In this document: positions 33,614-44,080 of the stretch, piece after piece
Numbering within the stretch: the first letter of the stretch is position 1
Layout: every line of letters starts with the position of its first letter
Assembly (NCBI RefSeq): GCF_029873635.1
Contig: NC_080423.1
Coordinates: 95,513,191-95,577,190 of the forward strand
Direction: 5' to 3'
Origin: Malania oleifera
Taxonomy: Eukaryota > Streptophyta > Magnoliopsida > Santalales > Ximeniaceae
Length of the DNA: 64,000 bases
Translations under genes and position numbers: made by a program
The notes under the pieces: model-generated
The model's database searches: none
Seen by the model: the letters and a program-made list of their open reading frames with translations, nothing else
Told to the model about the DNA's origin: nothing

Positions 33614-33680
33614 TGTAATCTCCCAGAACATAGTATGTAACCACGGTATTCCTCCGCCATAAGTGAGGGTAAGTAATAAA
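33614..33680 (+). promoter_or_regulatory. Conserved 3' module with AATAAA in G2
   Basis: TGTAATCTCCCA is followed by TAACCACGGTATTCCTCCGC, AAGTGAGGG and AATAAA, about 95 bp before the 3' LTR. Near-identical modules occur in G1 (39725-39791), G3 (61624-61689) and, on the minus strand, at the 3' end of the retroposon at 6489-6806. A polyadenylation role is inferred from the AATAAA. Confidence 0.65.
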
Positions 33681-33775
33681 ATAAGTAGACCCTTTACCTT
33701 TACGAGATGGTAGAGTGTATAATGGTGTTCAATCCAAATAGTGAATTTCGAAGACGAAATTTTATGAGGAGAGAA

Positions 33776-34046
33776 TGTAATAACCCAAGGAATTTTTTAG
33801 CATCTCATCGATGAACACAGGGGATTCGTTGATGAGAATATAAGAGGAGCTCGTCGAAGAGGATAGGTTTCGTTGACAAGAAGATACCGAGAGGGGTTTT
33901 GGGCAATCTGAAATTCATCGACGAGGAAGTAAGATTCGTCGACGAAATCACTTAAGAACTCATCAACGAGATGACGTGTCTCGTCGATGAATTCGGGCCT
34001 ATAAATAGTGAAAACCAGGGTTAGTTTACAAAAAATGGCGTAAATC

Positions 34047-34116
<70 letters not shown>

Positions 34117-34352
34117 AACGCCTCTTCCTCCTTCTCCCTTCGATTTCGGCCCCGTTTCTCATCGAATCAAAAATCCGAGGCCATCACGAATATGAATTTT
34201 TAAAGTATGTGTGGCCTAAGTAGATATTATCTGATATGAAGTTTTATACAGTTTTTCAGTATATCAAGTTATACAGATATAGTTAGATATTTATAGATTT
34301 TATATAGACAGAATATGTATACATATACAGATTTTATTCAGATGATTAGATA

Positions 34353-34403
<51 letters not shown>

Positions 34404-35450
34404 CAGTATACAGATGTTTATTCAGATCAGTATATATATAGTGTTTATAGAATGTTACGTTTTCCTAAATACCATAACACTCAGAGTATACAAGCAGATT
34501 ATACAGATAGAAGATAGATTATACAGTTATAGCATCAAGATACTACATATATTACAGTATTTACAGTATAGATTAATCGCGCTATGGTTATTTTAGAAAC
34601 ATAATGAAAACGGTAAAAAGAGTATAGTATGTATGTATATAGTATCAAATCCTTACAGACAGATACAGTTTACAGAGCACAGTACCGTTGCTATATACAG
34701 AATAGAGTGCAACCACATATCTCAGATAGTGTGTGGGTACTGTCAAAATGTGCTCGGAGAGGATGCAGCTCCCCAGTTCACTAGGTTGAGGGGGCCAATT
34801 TGAAGAGGTAGCAGCTAGTCCCGAGCTTAGGAGTAGATGCAGTTTAGTCGAGCTGAGGCAGTGTAGAGTATGATGACTTACCTGGAGGGCCGACCAGAGT
34901 TAAGTCCCGCCTACGGGCTGCACAACCCTATCATGAGGGGTTAAATCATGACATATAGAGTCCTAGGGAAGGAGCACAGTTATGTATGTGTATATGTATA
35001 CAGTTTTACACATTTTGTTGTATATAGTATGATATTAGCAGTATGAATAATAGAAAGTTCAGATGATACAAATATTTTAAACTACTATACATGTGATATA
35101 TGTGCTTTACAGATTTTTCAGACCATGCAATTTTAAATACTATTATTATAGTTATACTACTCAGTCGCCACACACTAGTAATAGCATATTTCCACTTACT
35201 GAGCGTCATCTCACCCCATTACTTTACCATTTTTCAGGTGAGTCAGCTAAGCGAGCAGATCAGGCTCGCAAATAGAGAGGTTACTAGGTTACCCTAATTG
35301 TAGGGTGAGTTTGTGATCGAGTTTTGTATTTTTGGGGTAGGTGATACTGGAGGGAGTTGTTTAATATGACTATGGTTTGAATATTTTGAGTTCTAGTATT
35401 GTACAGTATAAATGGTTGTATGACTTATGTATATGCTGCATAGATATGGT

Positions 35451-35486
<36 letters not shown>

Positions 35487-35511
35487 TGGTGAGAATTTTG
35501 AGGACGTTACA
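33776..35511 (+). repeat. G2 3' LTR with internal deletion
   Basis: It is preceded by the purine tract AGGAGAGAA, starts TGTAATAACCC and ends GACGTTACA. Array at about 33805-33991, TATAAATA at 34000-34007, CT microsatellite about 34050-34114. Compared with the 5' LTR it lacks about 350 bp (the part matching 26726-27080), joining ATCACGA to ATATGAATTTTTAAAG near 34190. Confidence 0.88.
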
Positions 35512-36120
35512 ACTTGGGTCCGATTCAAGGACATATTCTTTGATAGATATTATCCAGCTTCGATCAGAGAGGCTAGAGTACAAGAGTTTCTGAGCTTGTC
35601 ACAGGGATCAATGACAGTCCAACAATACGCGGCAAAATTCATCGAGTTGTTGTGTTTCTACCCTTATATTGTTCCAGATGAAGCTAAGAAGGCCAGAATG
35701 TTCGAGACGAATTTGAAGCGAGACATTTATAGACAGGTGGCAGTACTAAGGATACAGGATTTCTCAGAGCTGGTTGACAGGGACATAATAACAGAGGAGG
35801 ATTTGCCAAGAGAGACTAAGATATAGAGCTAGAAGAAAAGGGCTGCACCTTCAAGTTTTCAGGCGGGCTTCAGCCGAGGCCTTTGGAGAGGTGGTAGATC
35901 CGATGGGGGTCAGAGGTAGACGACAGAGCACAGTGAATTTTAGGGTGGGCAGTCTTATCCCACCTTCCCTAGATGTGGACGGAGACATCCAAGTGAGTGT
36001 CGCCCAGGGGAGAATTTCTGCTACCGTTATGGGAGGCCTGACCATATGGCACAATCATGTCAGGGACCATCGATTTATGCACCAGCTCCCATACTGAACC
36101 GAGGTGGTCATCAGGTGCCC
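35512..36120 (+). pseudogene. G1 gag, C-terminal part
   Basis: The G1 gag resumes at TWVRFKDIFFDRYYPA directly after the G2 3' LTR and continues SMTVQQYAAKFIELL, the second half of the gag domain, to a TAG at 35824. A frameshifted zinc-knuckle region follows at about 35960-36060, reading CYRYGRPDHMAQSC, with tyrosine for the second cysteine. The junction with 26323 restores the conserved order seen uninterrupted in G2. Confidence 0.87.
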
Positions 36121-36129
36121 CATGGAGGC

Positions 36130-39100
36130 CAGCGGAGAAATACGGCGCTGGCGAGGGTCTATGCATTGACGCTGGGAGATGCTAAGACTGCTGGAGACGT
36201 TGTCACAGGTACACTTACTGTATTATCATATAAAGTTATTATTTTTTTTGACACAGTTGCCACTCATTCCTTTATATCAGTGAGGTATGTTAAAATAACT
36301 GGGGTAGAGGCACAATTATTAGATGTAAAACTATTTGTGTTCATGCCGACGGGATCTACGGTGAGGTGTAGGAAGGTACTTCGGAACTTTCTAGTAAGCA
36401 TTCAGGAGAAAGTACTACCAGCTGATCTCGTGGTACTAGATATGCAGGGGTTTGATGTAATACTGGGTATAGATTGGCTAGTAGCTAATCATGACAGCAT
36501 AGATTACCATAAAAAAGAAGTGATTTTCAGACCCCCTGGGTGAGCAAGAATATAGATTTGTGGGTTCACGTGTACGTGCCTCGCCATAGCTAGTGTCAGT
36601 TATTTAGGTGAGGAGACTGCTACAAGGTGATTGCCAGGGGTATGTTGCCTACATAAAGGAACTGTCAAAAGAAGAACTAAAACAGGCTGATATTTCAGTA
36701 GTTAGAGAATTTCTAGATGTTTTTCCAGAAGAATTGTCTGTCTTACCACCAGACCGAGAGATTGAATTTATCGTGAATCTACTACCATGGTCGACACTGG
36801 TATTTAAAGTATCATACCGTATGGCTCCAGTCAAATTGAAGGAATTGAAAGATCAGTTACAAGAGTTGCTAGATAAAGGATTTATCAGGCTAGTGTGTCG
36901 CCGTAGAGGGCCCCAGTCCTATTCGTGAAAAAGAAATATGGGACCATGAGGTTGTGCATAGATTATAGGGAGATAAATAAATTGACAATCAAGAATAGAT
37001 ATCATCTTCCCAGGATTGACGACTTATTTGATCAGCTCTAGGGGACCCACGTCTACTCTAAAATTGACCTGCAGTTGGGTTATCATCAGGTGAAAGTTAG
37101 AGTAGAGGATATTTTGAAAATAGCATTCTGAACCAGATATGGGCATTATGAACTTTTGGTGATGCCGTTTGGGTTGACTAATGCACCAACAGTATTTATA
37201 GATTTAATGAATCGGGTGTTCCATCATTACCTAGACCAGTTTGTTGTGGTTTTCATTGATGATATACTGGTCTACTCAAGAAGTTTTGAAGAGCACAAAC
37301 ATCATTTGAGGCTCGTGTTGCAGATATTGAGAGAAAGAAAGTTGTACTCAAAATTCAAGAAATGTGAATTCTGGTTAAGGCAAGTTATTTTCCTTGGGCA
37401 TGTGATCTCCGAGGACGGTATATCGATTGACCCAAGTAAGATAAAGGTAGTGGTGAGTTGGGTAAGGCCAGGAAATGTCCACGAGGTCAGGAGTTTTTTG
37501 GGTTTGGCAGGATACTACAGATGCTTCGTAGATGGTTTCTCTAGATTATCAAGTCCACTAACATGACTTATGAGAAAAATTGTGAAGTTTGATTGGACCG
37601 ATGATTGTGAGTAGAGCTTCTAGGAGTTAAAGCTACGGTTGGTTTTAGCACCAGTACTGGCTATTCCATTAGGGGAGGATGGATTTGTGATATACAATGA
37701 TGCATCTTTGAAGGATCTTGGATGTGTGTTAACGCAGCATGAAGGGTCATTGCCTACGCATCTATACATCTTAAAGAATATGAGAAGAACTATCATATGC
37801 ATGATTTAAAATTAGCTGCAGTGATTTGTGCTTTAAAAATATGGAGACATTATCTATGTGGTGGGAAATGCAAATTCTTCACGGACCACAAAAGCTTAAA
37901 GTATTTATTTACCCAGAAAGAGTTGAATATGAGGCAAAGAAGGTGGCTAGAACTCATTAAAGATTATGACTACACATTAGTTACCACCCTGGGAAAACGA
38001 ATATGGTAGCAAACGCCATGAGCAAGAAATCAATGGGACCAGCACTGGTAGCTATGGAGGTTCAACATCCGATCCTGATCGATTTGGAGAGACTTGGCAT
38101 AGAGTTGGTATAGGGTAATCCTCGGGAATTTATTGCCAACCTAGTTGTGCAGCCTATGCTATATGAAAAGATTAAAGCCGCTCAGAGAGATGATGTAGAA
38201 TTAGTAGAGGTAATAATCAGAGTACAAAATGGCCAGGGAGAGGAGTTCAATATCTCTAATGACGGAGCTCTGAGGTTTCACACTAGATTGTGTGTGCATG
38301 TAGATGATGATATTAGGAGAACGATTCTAGAGGAGGCTCACAAATCTTTATATACGGTTCATCCTGGAGGTACTAAAATGTATAGGGATCTACAAGAGTA
38401 TTTCTGGTGAAATGGCATGAAAAGGGAGATTGTCGAATTTGTGCAGTAGTGCTTGAGGTGCCAGCAGGTTAAGGCTGAGCACCAGAGGCTAACAGGGTAG
38501 TTACAACCACTCTTCATCCCTGAGTGGAAGTGGGACCACATATCCATGGATTTCGTTACTAAGCTACCACCAGCACCACATGGTTAGAATGTCATCTGGG
38601 TAGTTGTTGATCGGCTAACAAAGACAACTCATTTTCAACCTATTAAGGTTAGCTACCCTATAAATAGATTGACAGAGATTACATTTAGGACATTGTTCAA
38701 CCCCATGAAGTGCTAGTGTCTATAGTCTCATACCGTGATCCATGTCTTACATCATGGTTTTGGAAGAGCTTGCGGGAGGCTTTGGGGTCTCAGTTAGCAT
38801 TTAGCACCGCTTTTCATCCTCAGACAAATGGTCAGACAGAGAGAACAATTCAGGTACTTTAGGATATGCTGCGAGCGTGTGTATTGGACTTTGGGGGTAG
38901 TTGGACCCAATATTTGCTGCTGGTTGAATTTGCCTATAATAATAGCTATCAAACCATCATCGGCATGACACCTTATGAGGCATTATATGGTAGGAGGTGT
39001 CATTCTCTTTTATACTGGGATGAGTTAGGTGAGAGATGAGTTTTGGGGCCAAAAATGGTGCATCGGGCGTACAATAAAGTTTGACTTATTCGAGATAAAA

Positions 39101-39596
39101 TTAATGCAGCATAGAGTCAGTAGAAAAGTTATGCAGATACTCGCACTTCATGGGGATTGGAATTTAAAGTGGGTGACCATGTGTTTTTGAAAATAGCACC
39201 ACTGGAGGGAGTTATAAGGTTTGGGAAAAGGGTAAGTTAAGCCCTAGGTTTATTGGCCCGTTTGAGATACTTGAGAAGATTGGGTCAGTTGCCTATCGGT
39301 TAGCTTTACCACCAACTTTGTTCGGAATACATGACGTATTTCATGTTTATATGTTAAGGAAATACGTCCCAGATCCTTCTCATGTCATTAGTTACGCAGA
39401 AATAGAATTCAATGATGCTCTAGCATATGAGAAGCTCCAGTACAGATCTTAGATAAGAAAGAATAGGAATTGCGCAGTAAGAAAATATTACTAGTAAAAG
39501 TCCTATGGAGGAACCATGTGGTGGAAGAAGCTTCTTGGGAGCTTGAAGAGGAAATCAGACAGAAATTCCCACACCTGTTTAGTGGGACACAGTAGT
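36130..39596 (+). pseudogene. G1 pol: protease, RT, RNase H, integrase
   Basis: Protease: FFDTVATHSF at about 36244-36273, the catalytic D-T-G changed to D-T-V (36250-36258), so it would be inactive. Reverse transcriptase: DKGFIR near 36875, [12 protein letters not shown] with catalytic FIDD near 37252-37263, and [17 protein letters not shown]. RNase H: about 37600-38010, with [10 protein letters not shown]. Integrase: EAHKSLYTVHPGGTKMYRD near 38335-38390, CLRCQQ near 38452, WDHISMDF near 38530. C-terminus to about 39596 with SWELEEEIRQKFPHLF. Stops and frameshifts occur throughout (for example 37038, 37130, 37564, 38408, 38446). Same organisation as G2. Confidence 0.9.
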
Positions 39597-39724
39597 GATT
39601 TGTAAAGTTCAAGTAATGATAGTTTTATTTTGTTTAGTACAGGGTAATGAATGTATAGTTGTATTTTAGATTATAGGGTAGGTAGTGTTTTGGTTTTGGG
39701 AGAATTTTCTTTTATGAGTATATT

Positions 39725-39791
39725 TGTAATCTTCCAAAACTTTGAATGTAACCACGGTATTCCCTCTCCATAAGTGAGGGTAAGTAATAAA
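39725..39791 (+). promoter_or_regulatory. Conserved 3' module with AATAAA in G1
   Basis: TGTAATCTTCCA, TAACCACGGTATTCCCTCTC, AAGTGAGGG, then AATAAA, ending about 80 bp before the 3' LTR. It is the counterpart of the G2 and G3 modules. Confidence 0.65.
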
Positions 39792-39870
39792 ATAAGTAGC
39801 CTATTTTCCTTAATGGAAAATGTTCAATACAGATAGAAAATTTCGAGGACAAAATTTTATAAGGAGAGAA

Positions 39871-40188
39871 TGTAGAGACCTAAAGAATTATAGTAATTAA
39901 ATAGTAAAAGGAAAAGGGAAGAAAAATGGTCTCGCAGGGTCTCGTCGACGAACATAGGGTTCTCGTCGATGAGTATCCTTCTTGGGTTCGTCGACATGGA
40001 CACGTGTCTTGTCGATGAAAATTTACCGAGAGGGGGTTTAACAGAGCCTGAAGTTCGTCGACGAGGAATTCGTGTTCGGCAACGAACTCCCCTCATGGAC
40101 TCGTCGACGAGGTGACATGTCTCGTCGACGAATCCAGGTTTATAAATATGCCCAAATCAAATTTTTCAGCAAGAATTTGTGCAGAAAC

Positions 40189-40239
<51 letters not shown>

Positions 40240-41901
40240 AAACCAACCCTCTCCCCTTCTCTCTACAATTCTGACTTCGTTTTTTGCCTATTGGATGATC
40301 AGAAGCCGTCACACCACTCCTAGGAAGATTCTCTTCAAGTCTACTAGAGTAGATCGTTGGTAGGCCAACTTGGGCACCTTCCCAAAATCTAGGTAAGTTG
40401 AATATTTGGGTATTTTTCAATTTTATTAGGCTTATTTGAGTTTAAATTTGAGTAATATGGGAATATACTGGAGTTTTGTGAAATAAATTAGGATATTATA
40501 TTTTCAGGAATAGGGTATTTTTGGGACCATGCAAACATGGGTTGGGGACCCTAGTGAATAATTTAAGAAGTCCAGGTAAATTATAAATTCAGAAATTTTA
40601 TGAGTATATAGGTTTGGGGAAATATAGTTGATTTATTGGAAATATGCATATATGTATTATTTCAGGATTTTGGGAGTAGTACGCCATGAGCGTGAGGAAT
40701 AAGTTGGAGGTGAGCCTCCCAGCCAGTTAGGTAAGGGAAGTATACTATGCTAGTGAATTCAGAAATATTATTAGTAAATTATAGTATTTGTTTATTAAGG
40801 TATAGGGTATAAAATATATGGTTTTACATATTTCAAAACATGAGTTTTATTAATTGTGTGGCTTGAGTAGATATTCGATTAGTACATAATTTGTATGGTT
40901 TTCAAAATATCATGATTTATAGTGTATATATATAGACAGATATATTTACCAAATAGATATTTTACAGATATTATACAAACTAGTATTTTACAGTAATTAC
41001 AGAATGTCATGTTTTCCAAAACCTTAACCCTCAGACATTATAGATTATTTAGTTAGATATAACAGTTAGATATTAGAGTTAGATATTATAGTATTTTCAT
41101 GTCATATTTATAGTGTTATGGTTATTTTAGAATCATAATGAAAACAATAGGATATCTATAGAAATAGTATATACAGTATCAGACCCTGATGAACCAAGAA
41201 ATGTTCAGTTAGTATAGCACGGTATCGTTGCTATTTTCATATCAGAGTGTAACCACATATCTCAAATAGTATGTGGATTCCGTCAAACCGTGCCTATGGG
41301 GAGATTGCAGTCTCCCCAGTATTTTGGGTTGAGGAGAATGGTCTGATGAGGTAGTTACCAGTTTCGAGCTTAGGAGAGGTTGCAATTTGACTGGACCGGG
41401 GATTGGTAGAGTACAGTTGACTTACCTAATAGGCCAACCAGGATTAAGTCCCGCCTACGAGCCGCACAACCCTGTCATGAGGGGTTAAATCATGATGTAC
41501 AGTCTTTCAGGGTAAAATCTTAGTTATGTATATGTATACAGTTTTACAAAATATCAGTAATATAGTATGATACTAGAAGTATGAAAAGTAGAAAACTCAG
41601 ATAATACAGTTATACTTTAAACTATGATAAATACGAGTTATACTGTATATTGATTTACTAGTTTATACAGTTTCAGATATTGTCATTATTATATTTACGA
41701 AACTCAGTCGCCACACACTAGTAATAGCATATTTCCTTTTATTAAGCATTGTTTCATCCCAGTGGTTTAACATTTTTCAAGTGATCTAGCTAGGCTCGCA
41801 GAACAGGCTCGCAGATAAAGAGATCTTTTATTTTGCCCTGTTTATAGAGTAAGTGTATTCAGGGGATTATATTTTTGAGCAGATGATACTAGGGTGATGT
41901 G

Positions 41902-41948
<47 letters not shown>

Positions 41949-42149
41949 GGTTTGGAAACACCAAATTATGGTATAGTAAATATAGGTGTATGACCTTATG
42001 TTTTCCGCTGCGTAAGTGTGTTAATTTGTGTACAGGGATACTTCAGTGCCTATCTAAGGCCTGAGATGTTATAGTAGGTATTACAGGGGTATCAGAGTAA
42101 TTTATATTTTATATGAAAAAAAATGGTGTAATTTTTTTGGGTCGTTACA
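39871..42149 (+). repeat. G1 3' LTR
   Basis: It follows the purine tract AAGGAGAGAA and runs TGTAGAGACCT...GGTCGTTACA, 2,279 bp. It matches 23361-25565. Palindrome array about 39938-40133, TATAAATA at 40141-40148, CT microsatellite about 40193-40237 (shorter than in the 5' LTR), and a TA repeat near 41908-41943 absent from the 5' LTR. No gene inside. Confidence 0.9.
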
Positions 42150-43632
42150 TACTAAGGATTGCAAATTTGTTAGGAGATACCCTTTTAGATTCCTTAGCCA
42201 CAAAAGTATTTTTATTTGTTTGAATTGAGCTCTCTGCCACTGCTTTCCCTTTCTCTTCCTTTCTCTTGATGAAGGCCTCTTCCAGTGATATTATCTCCTT
42301 GGGAGGTTCTGCTAGAATTGGGCCTTTATTGATAGGTTTAGGTTTCCACACCTCTTTGGGCCAAGGGGTGCAATCCTTGTGGCCAAAGCACTTACACTTC
42401 ATGCACTTGTGTGGCAACCAGAAATACTTCACTTCTACATCAAAAATATCTCTATTCACTATATCAACTTCAAAATTGGATGGTAAGGGGTTGTCATAAT
42501 TTATCTCAATGCAGACTTTAGCATAAGAAAGTCTACATCTTTTCTCAGTGGCCTTATCCATATAAAGAGGCTTGCCTATGGCACTTCCCATATAACTCAT
42601 ACCACGGGCTATCCATAAGACATAAGGAACATTAAAGAGCTTGACCCAAATTGGAATGGAAGAGACTTGCTCTTTCTCTAGCCTAATAGCCTTATGATAT
42701 CTTTGTAGAAAAATGGGGTTTCCCTATAATGTCAAGAACACCTCTTTCAAGAACTTCCTCAAGTTTTTGACTATTAGAAAATTTGAAGAAATAGAATCCC
42801 TTCTCAGTCACCGAAACCTCGGCCAAGTTATCAAACCCCCAATTTTTTTCCACCACTCCTTTGCCAAGATGATAAGGAAGTCTTGCACCTAGAAAGAACC
42901 CAAAGCAAAGATCAAAGTGTTCTATATCATCTTCAACCACCTCAGGGGGGGGGATTCACCCTAATTTTCTTTCCTGTCTTCGTAGGAGGTTGGTAATCCA
43001 GAGCTGTAGCACCCTCTTTACTACCCATTAACAAGGATGTCCATGAAGTAGTCGTAGCAGTAGGTTGGGGAGTGATTAAGGCTGCTTCAACACGGGAACT
43101 TGGGCCATCTCAGCAGCAGGGTTGTTGGGAAAATCCAAGAGTGCCCCCCAAATCAGGAACACCAACTTCTTTAGGAGAAGGGATCTCCTCAATGTAACTA
43201 ATTTCAGAACCTAAAGCTTCCTCTTTCTCCAAAGGGGAGGCAAAAAGACTGGATCTTATTTCTTGTTCCATAGAACTAGGGCACAAACTGATAGATCTAC
43301 CCACCATTTCCAACTTCCTAATGATTTTCTTCAACTTACTAGATTTCAATTTAGTCATAGAGTCAACAAGAAGGGCAACAGCAGAGTCATCATATACATA
43401 CCTCAAATTTCTGGTCCTCTTTCTACCTCCTTTCTTCAAAGGGACAAATCCAAGAATATTTGTTGAGGACGAGACTATAACCATGCATAGCACCCCAATA
43501 TGCTCTTCTTTGAGGGTCCAGTCCACCACCCAAGTCACGCGAACGGGTCGTCACCTATCCTAGAGTTATGGTCGGCCCCACTATTTCTGCTGCTGCCACC
43601 ACCTCGACCTCTACCACTGCCGCTGGACATTA
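42150..43632 (-). pseudogene. LINE ORF1 (RNA-binding protein, DUF4283 type)
   Basis: ORF1 starts at 43632 with a Gly/Ser/Arg-rich MSSGSGRGRGGG N-terminus and reaches a stop near 43540 before the frame resumes. The middle part (about 42940-42690) has FDLCFGFFLGARLPYHLGKG and KGFYFFKFSN, the DUF4283-type domain. The zinc-knuckle part has LPHKCMKCKCFGHKDC (about 42390), a CCHC. It reaches NKFAILSM next to the G1 3' LTR; the final 30 or so codons continue on the far side at 23360-23273. Several frameshifts. Such ORF1 proteins bind LINE RNA and may act as chaperones. Confidence 0.85.
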
Positions 43633-43650
43633 TGTAAAGCTTGTTTCTTT

Positions 43651-43979
43651 TTTTGCACGATATTTTACATGCACTTTCATGCAACCTTCATGCAAAACCT
43701 ATGTATAGAGAAGAAAATGACTATCTAAAAGTCTATTTTCATACACTACATGGCTATCCATAAAAAAGTCATGTACATTTACGTAATTGGGAGAACTGAC
43801 TTTTGGGAAGCCAGTTTTTGTAGAATGCATGTCATGGCTTCCATGAAATAATTACATAGGCCTTTTCTCGATTCTTATTCCCAGAAAAATCTAAAAAAAT
43901 AGTCTGCCTTAAGCAAGAGTACAAAATGACAATAAAAAATCAAGATTTTATCGTCTCACTTCTAATATCCTAACTCCTA
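43651..43979. repeat. Degenerate tandem repeat flank of the LINE
   Basis: Contains CATGCAACCTTCATGCAAAA and GACTTTTGGGAAGCCAGTTT, similar to the array at 19080-19811 on the other side of the LINE. It appears to be the original target array. No gene. Confidence 0.5.
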
Positions 43980-44058
43980 TTTTCTAGTTGAGTTTGATTT
44001 GCTTGTTGCATTTTTATTCCACTGTGCATCCTATATTTGATCCATTATTACAACAAAT

Positions 44059-44070
44059 TGGTATCAGAGC
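44059..44070 (+). other. Tork-like copia primer-binding site
   Basis: TGGTATCAGAGC, three bases after the 5' LTR remnant. Confidence 0.92.
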
Positions 44071-44080
44071 AATTGTTGAT

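Larger units (their letters stand above)
26324..35511 (+). mobile_element. Gypsy element G2 inserted in G1 gag
   Basis: G2 lies between ACCTG (26319-26323) and ACTTG (35512-35516), a 5-bp duplication differing by one transition. It has a truncated 5' LTR 26324-27406, an inserted foreign LTR piece 27407 to about 28732, gag from 29041, pol to about 33522, and a 3' LTR 33776-35511. The G2 primer-binding site and the end of its 5' LTR are missing. Its gag and pol are closely related to those of G1, so it is a same-clade insertion. Confidence 0.88.
23361..42149 (+). mobile_element. Gypsy element G1 (Tekay/Del-like), carrying nested G2
   Basis: G1 has a 5' LTR 23361-25565, primer-binding site 25569-25580, gag split at 26323/35512, pol to about 39596 and 3' LTR 39871-42149. 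It is flanked by TACCA (23356-23360) and TACTA (42150-42154), a 5-bp target duplication differing by one transition. It is inserted in the L1-like LINE near the end of ORF1. Without G2 it would be about 9.6 kb. LTR length, the tRNA-Met primer site and the chromodomain-like pol C-terminus suggest a Tekay/Del chromovirus; the clade call is from memory of motifs. Confidence 0.88.
19823..43650 (-). mobile_element. L1-like LINE, about 5.0 kb, split by gypsy nest
   Basis: The LINE occupies 19823-23360 and 42150-43650; an 18.8-kb gypsy nest lies between ORF1 and ORF2. The ends are supported by TTTTGCATGAT (19812-19822) and TTTTGCACGAT (43651-43661), an 11-bp target duplication with one mismatch. A T7 tract at 19822-19828 is the poly(A) tail on the minus strand. 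ORF1 starts only 18 bp from the 5' edge, so the copy is nearly full length or slightly 5'-truncated. Confidence 0.8.

Noticed and set aside
33797..34162. Arg/Glu-repeat ORF on the minus strand (also at 26345-26788 and 40166-40420)
   Set aside because: Antisense translation of the CT microsatellite and palindrome array of gypsy LTRs.
44059..44070. TGGTATCAGAGC sites as tRNA genes
   Set aside because: These are short primer-binding sites next to LTRs; no cloverleaf is present.
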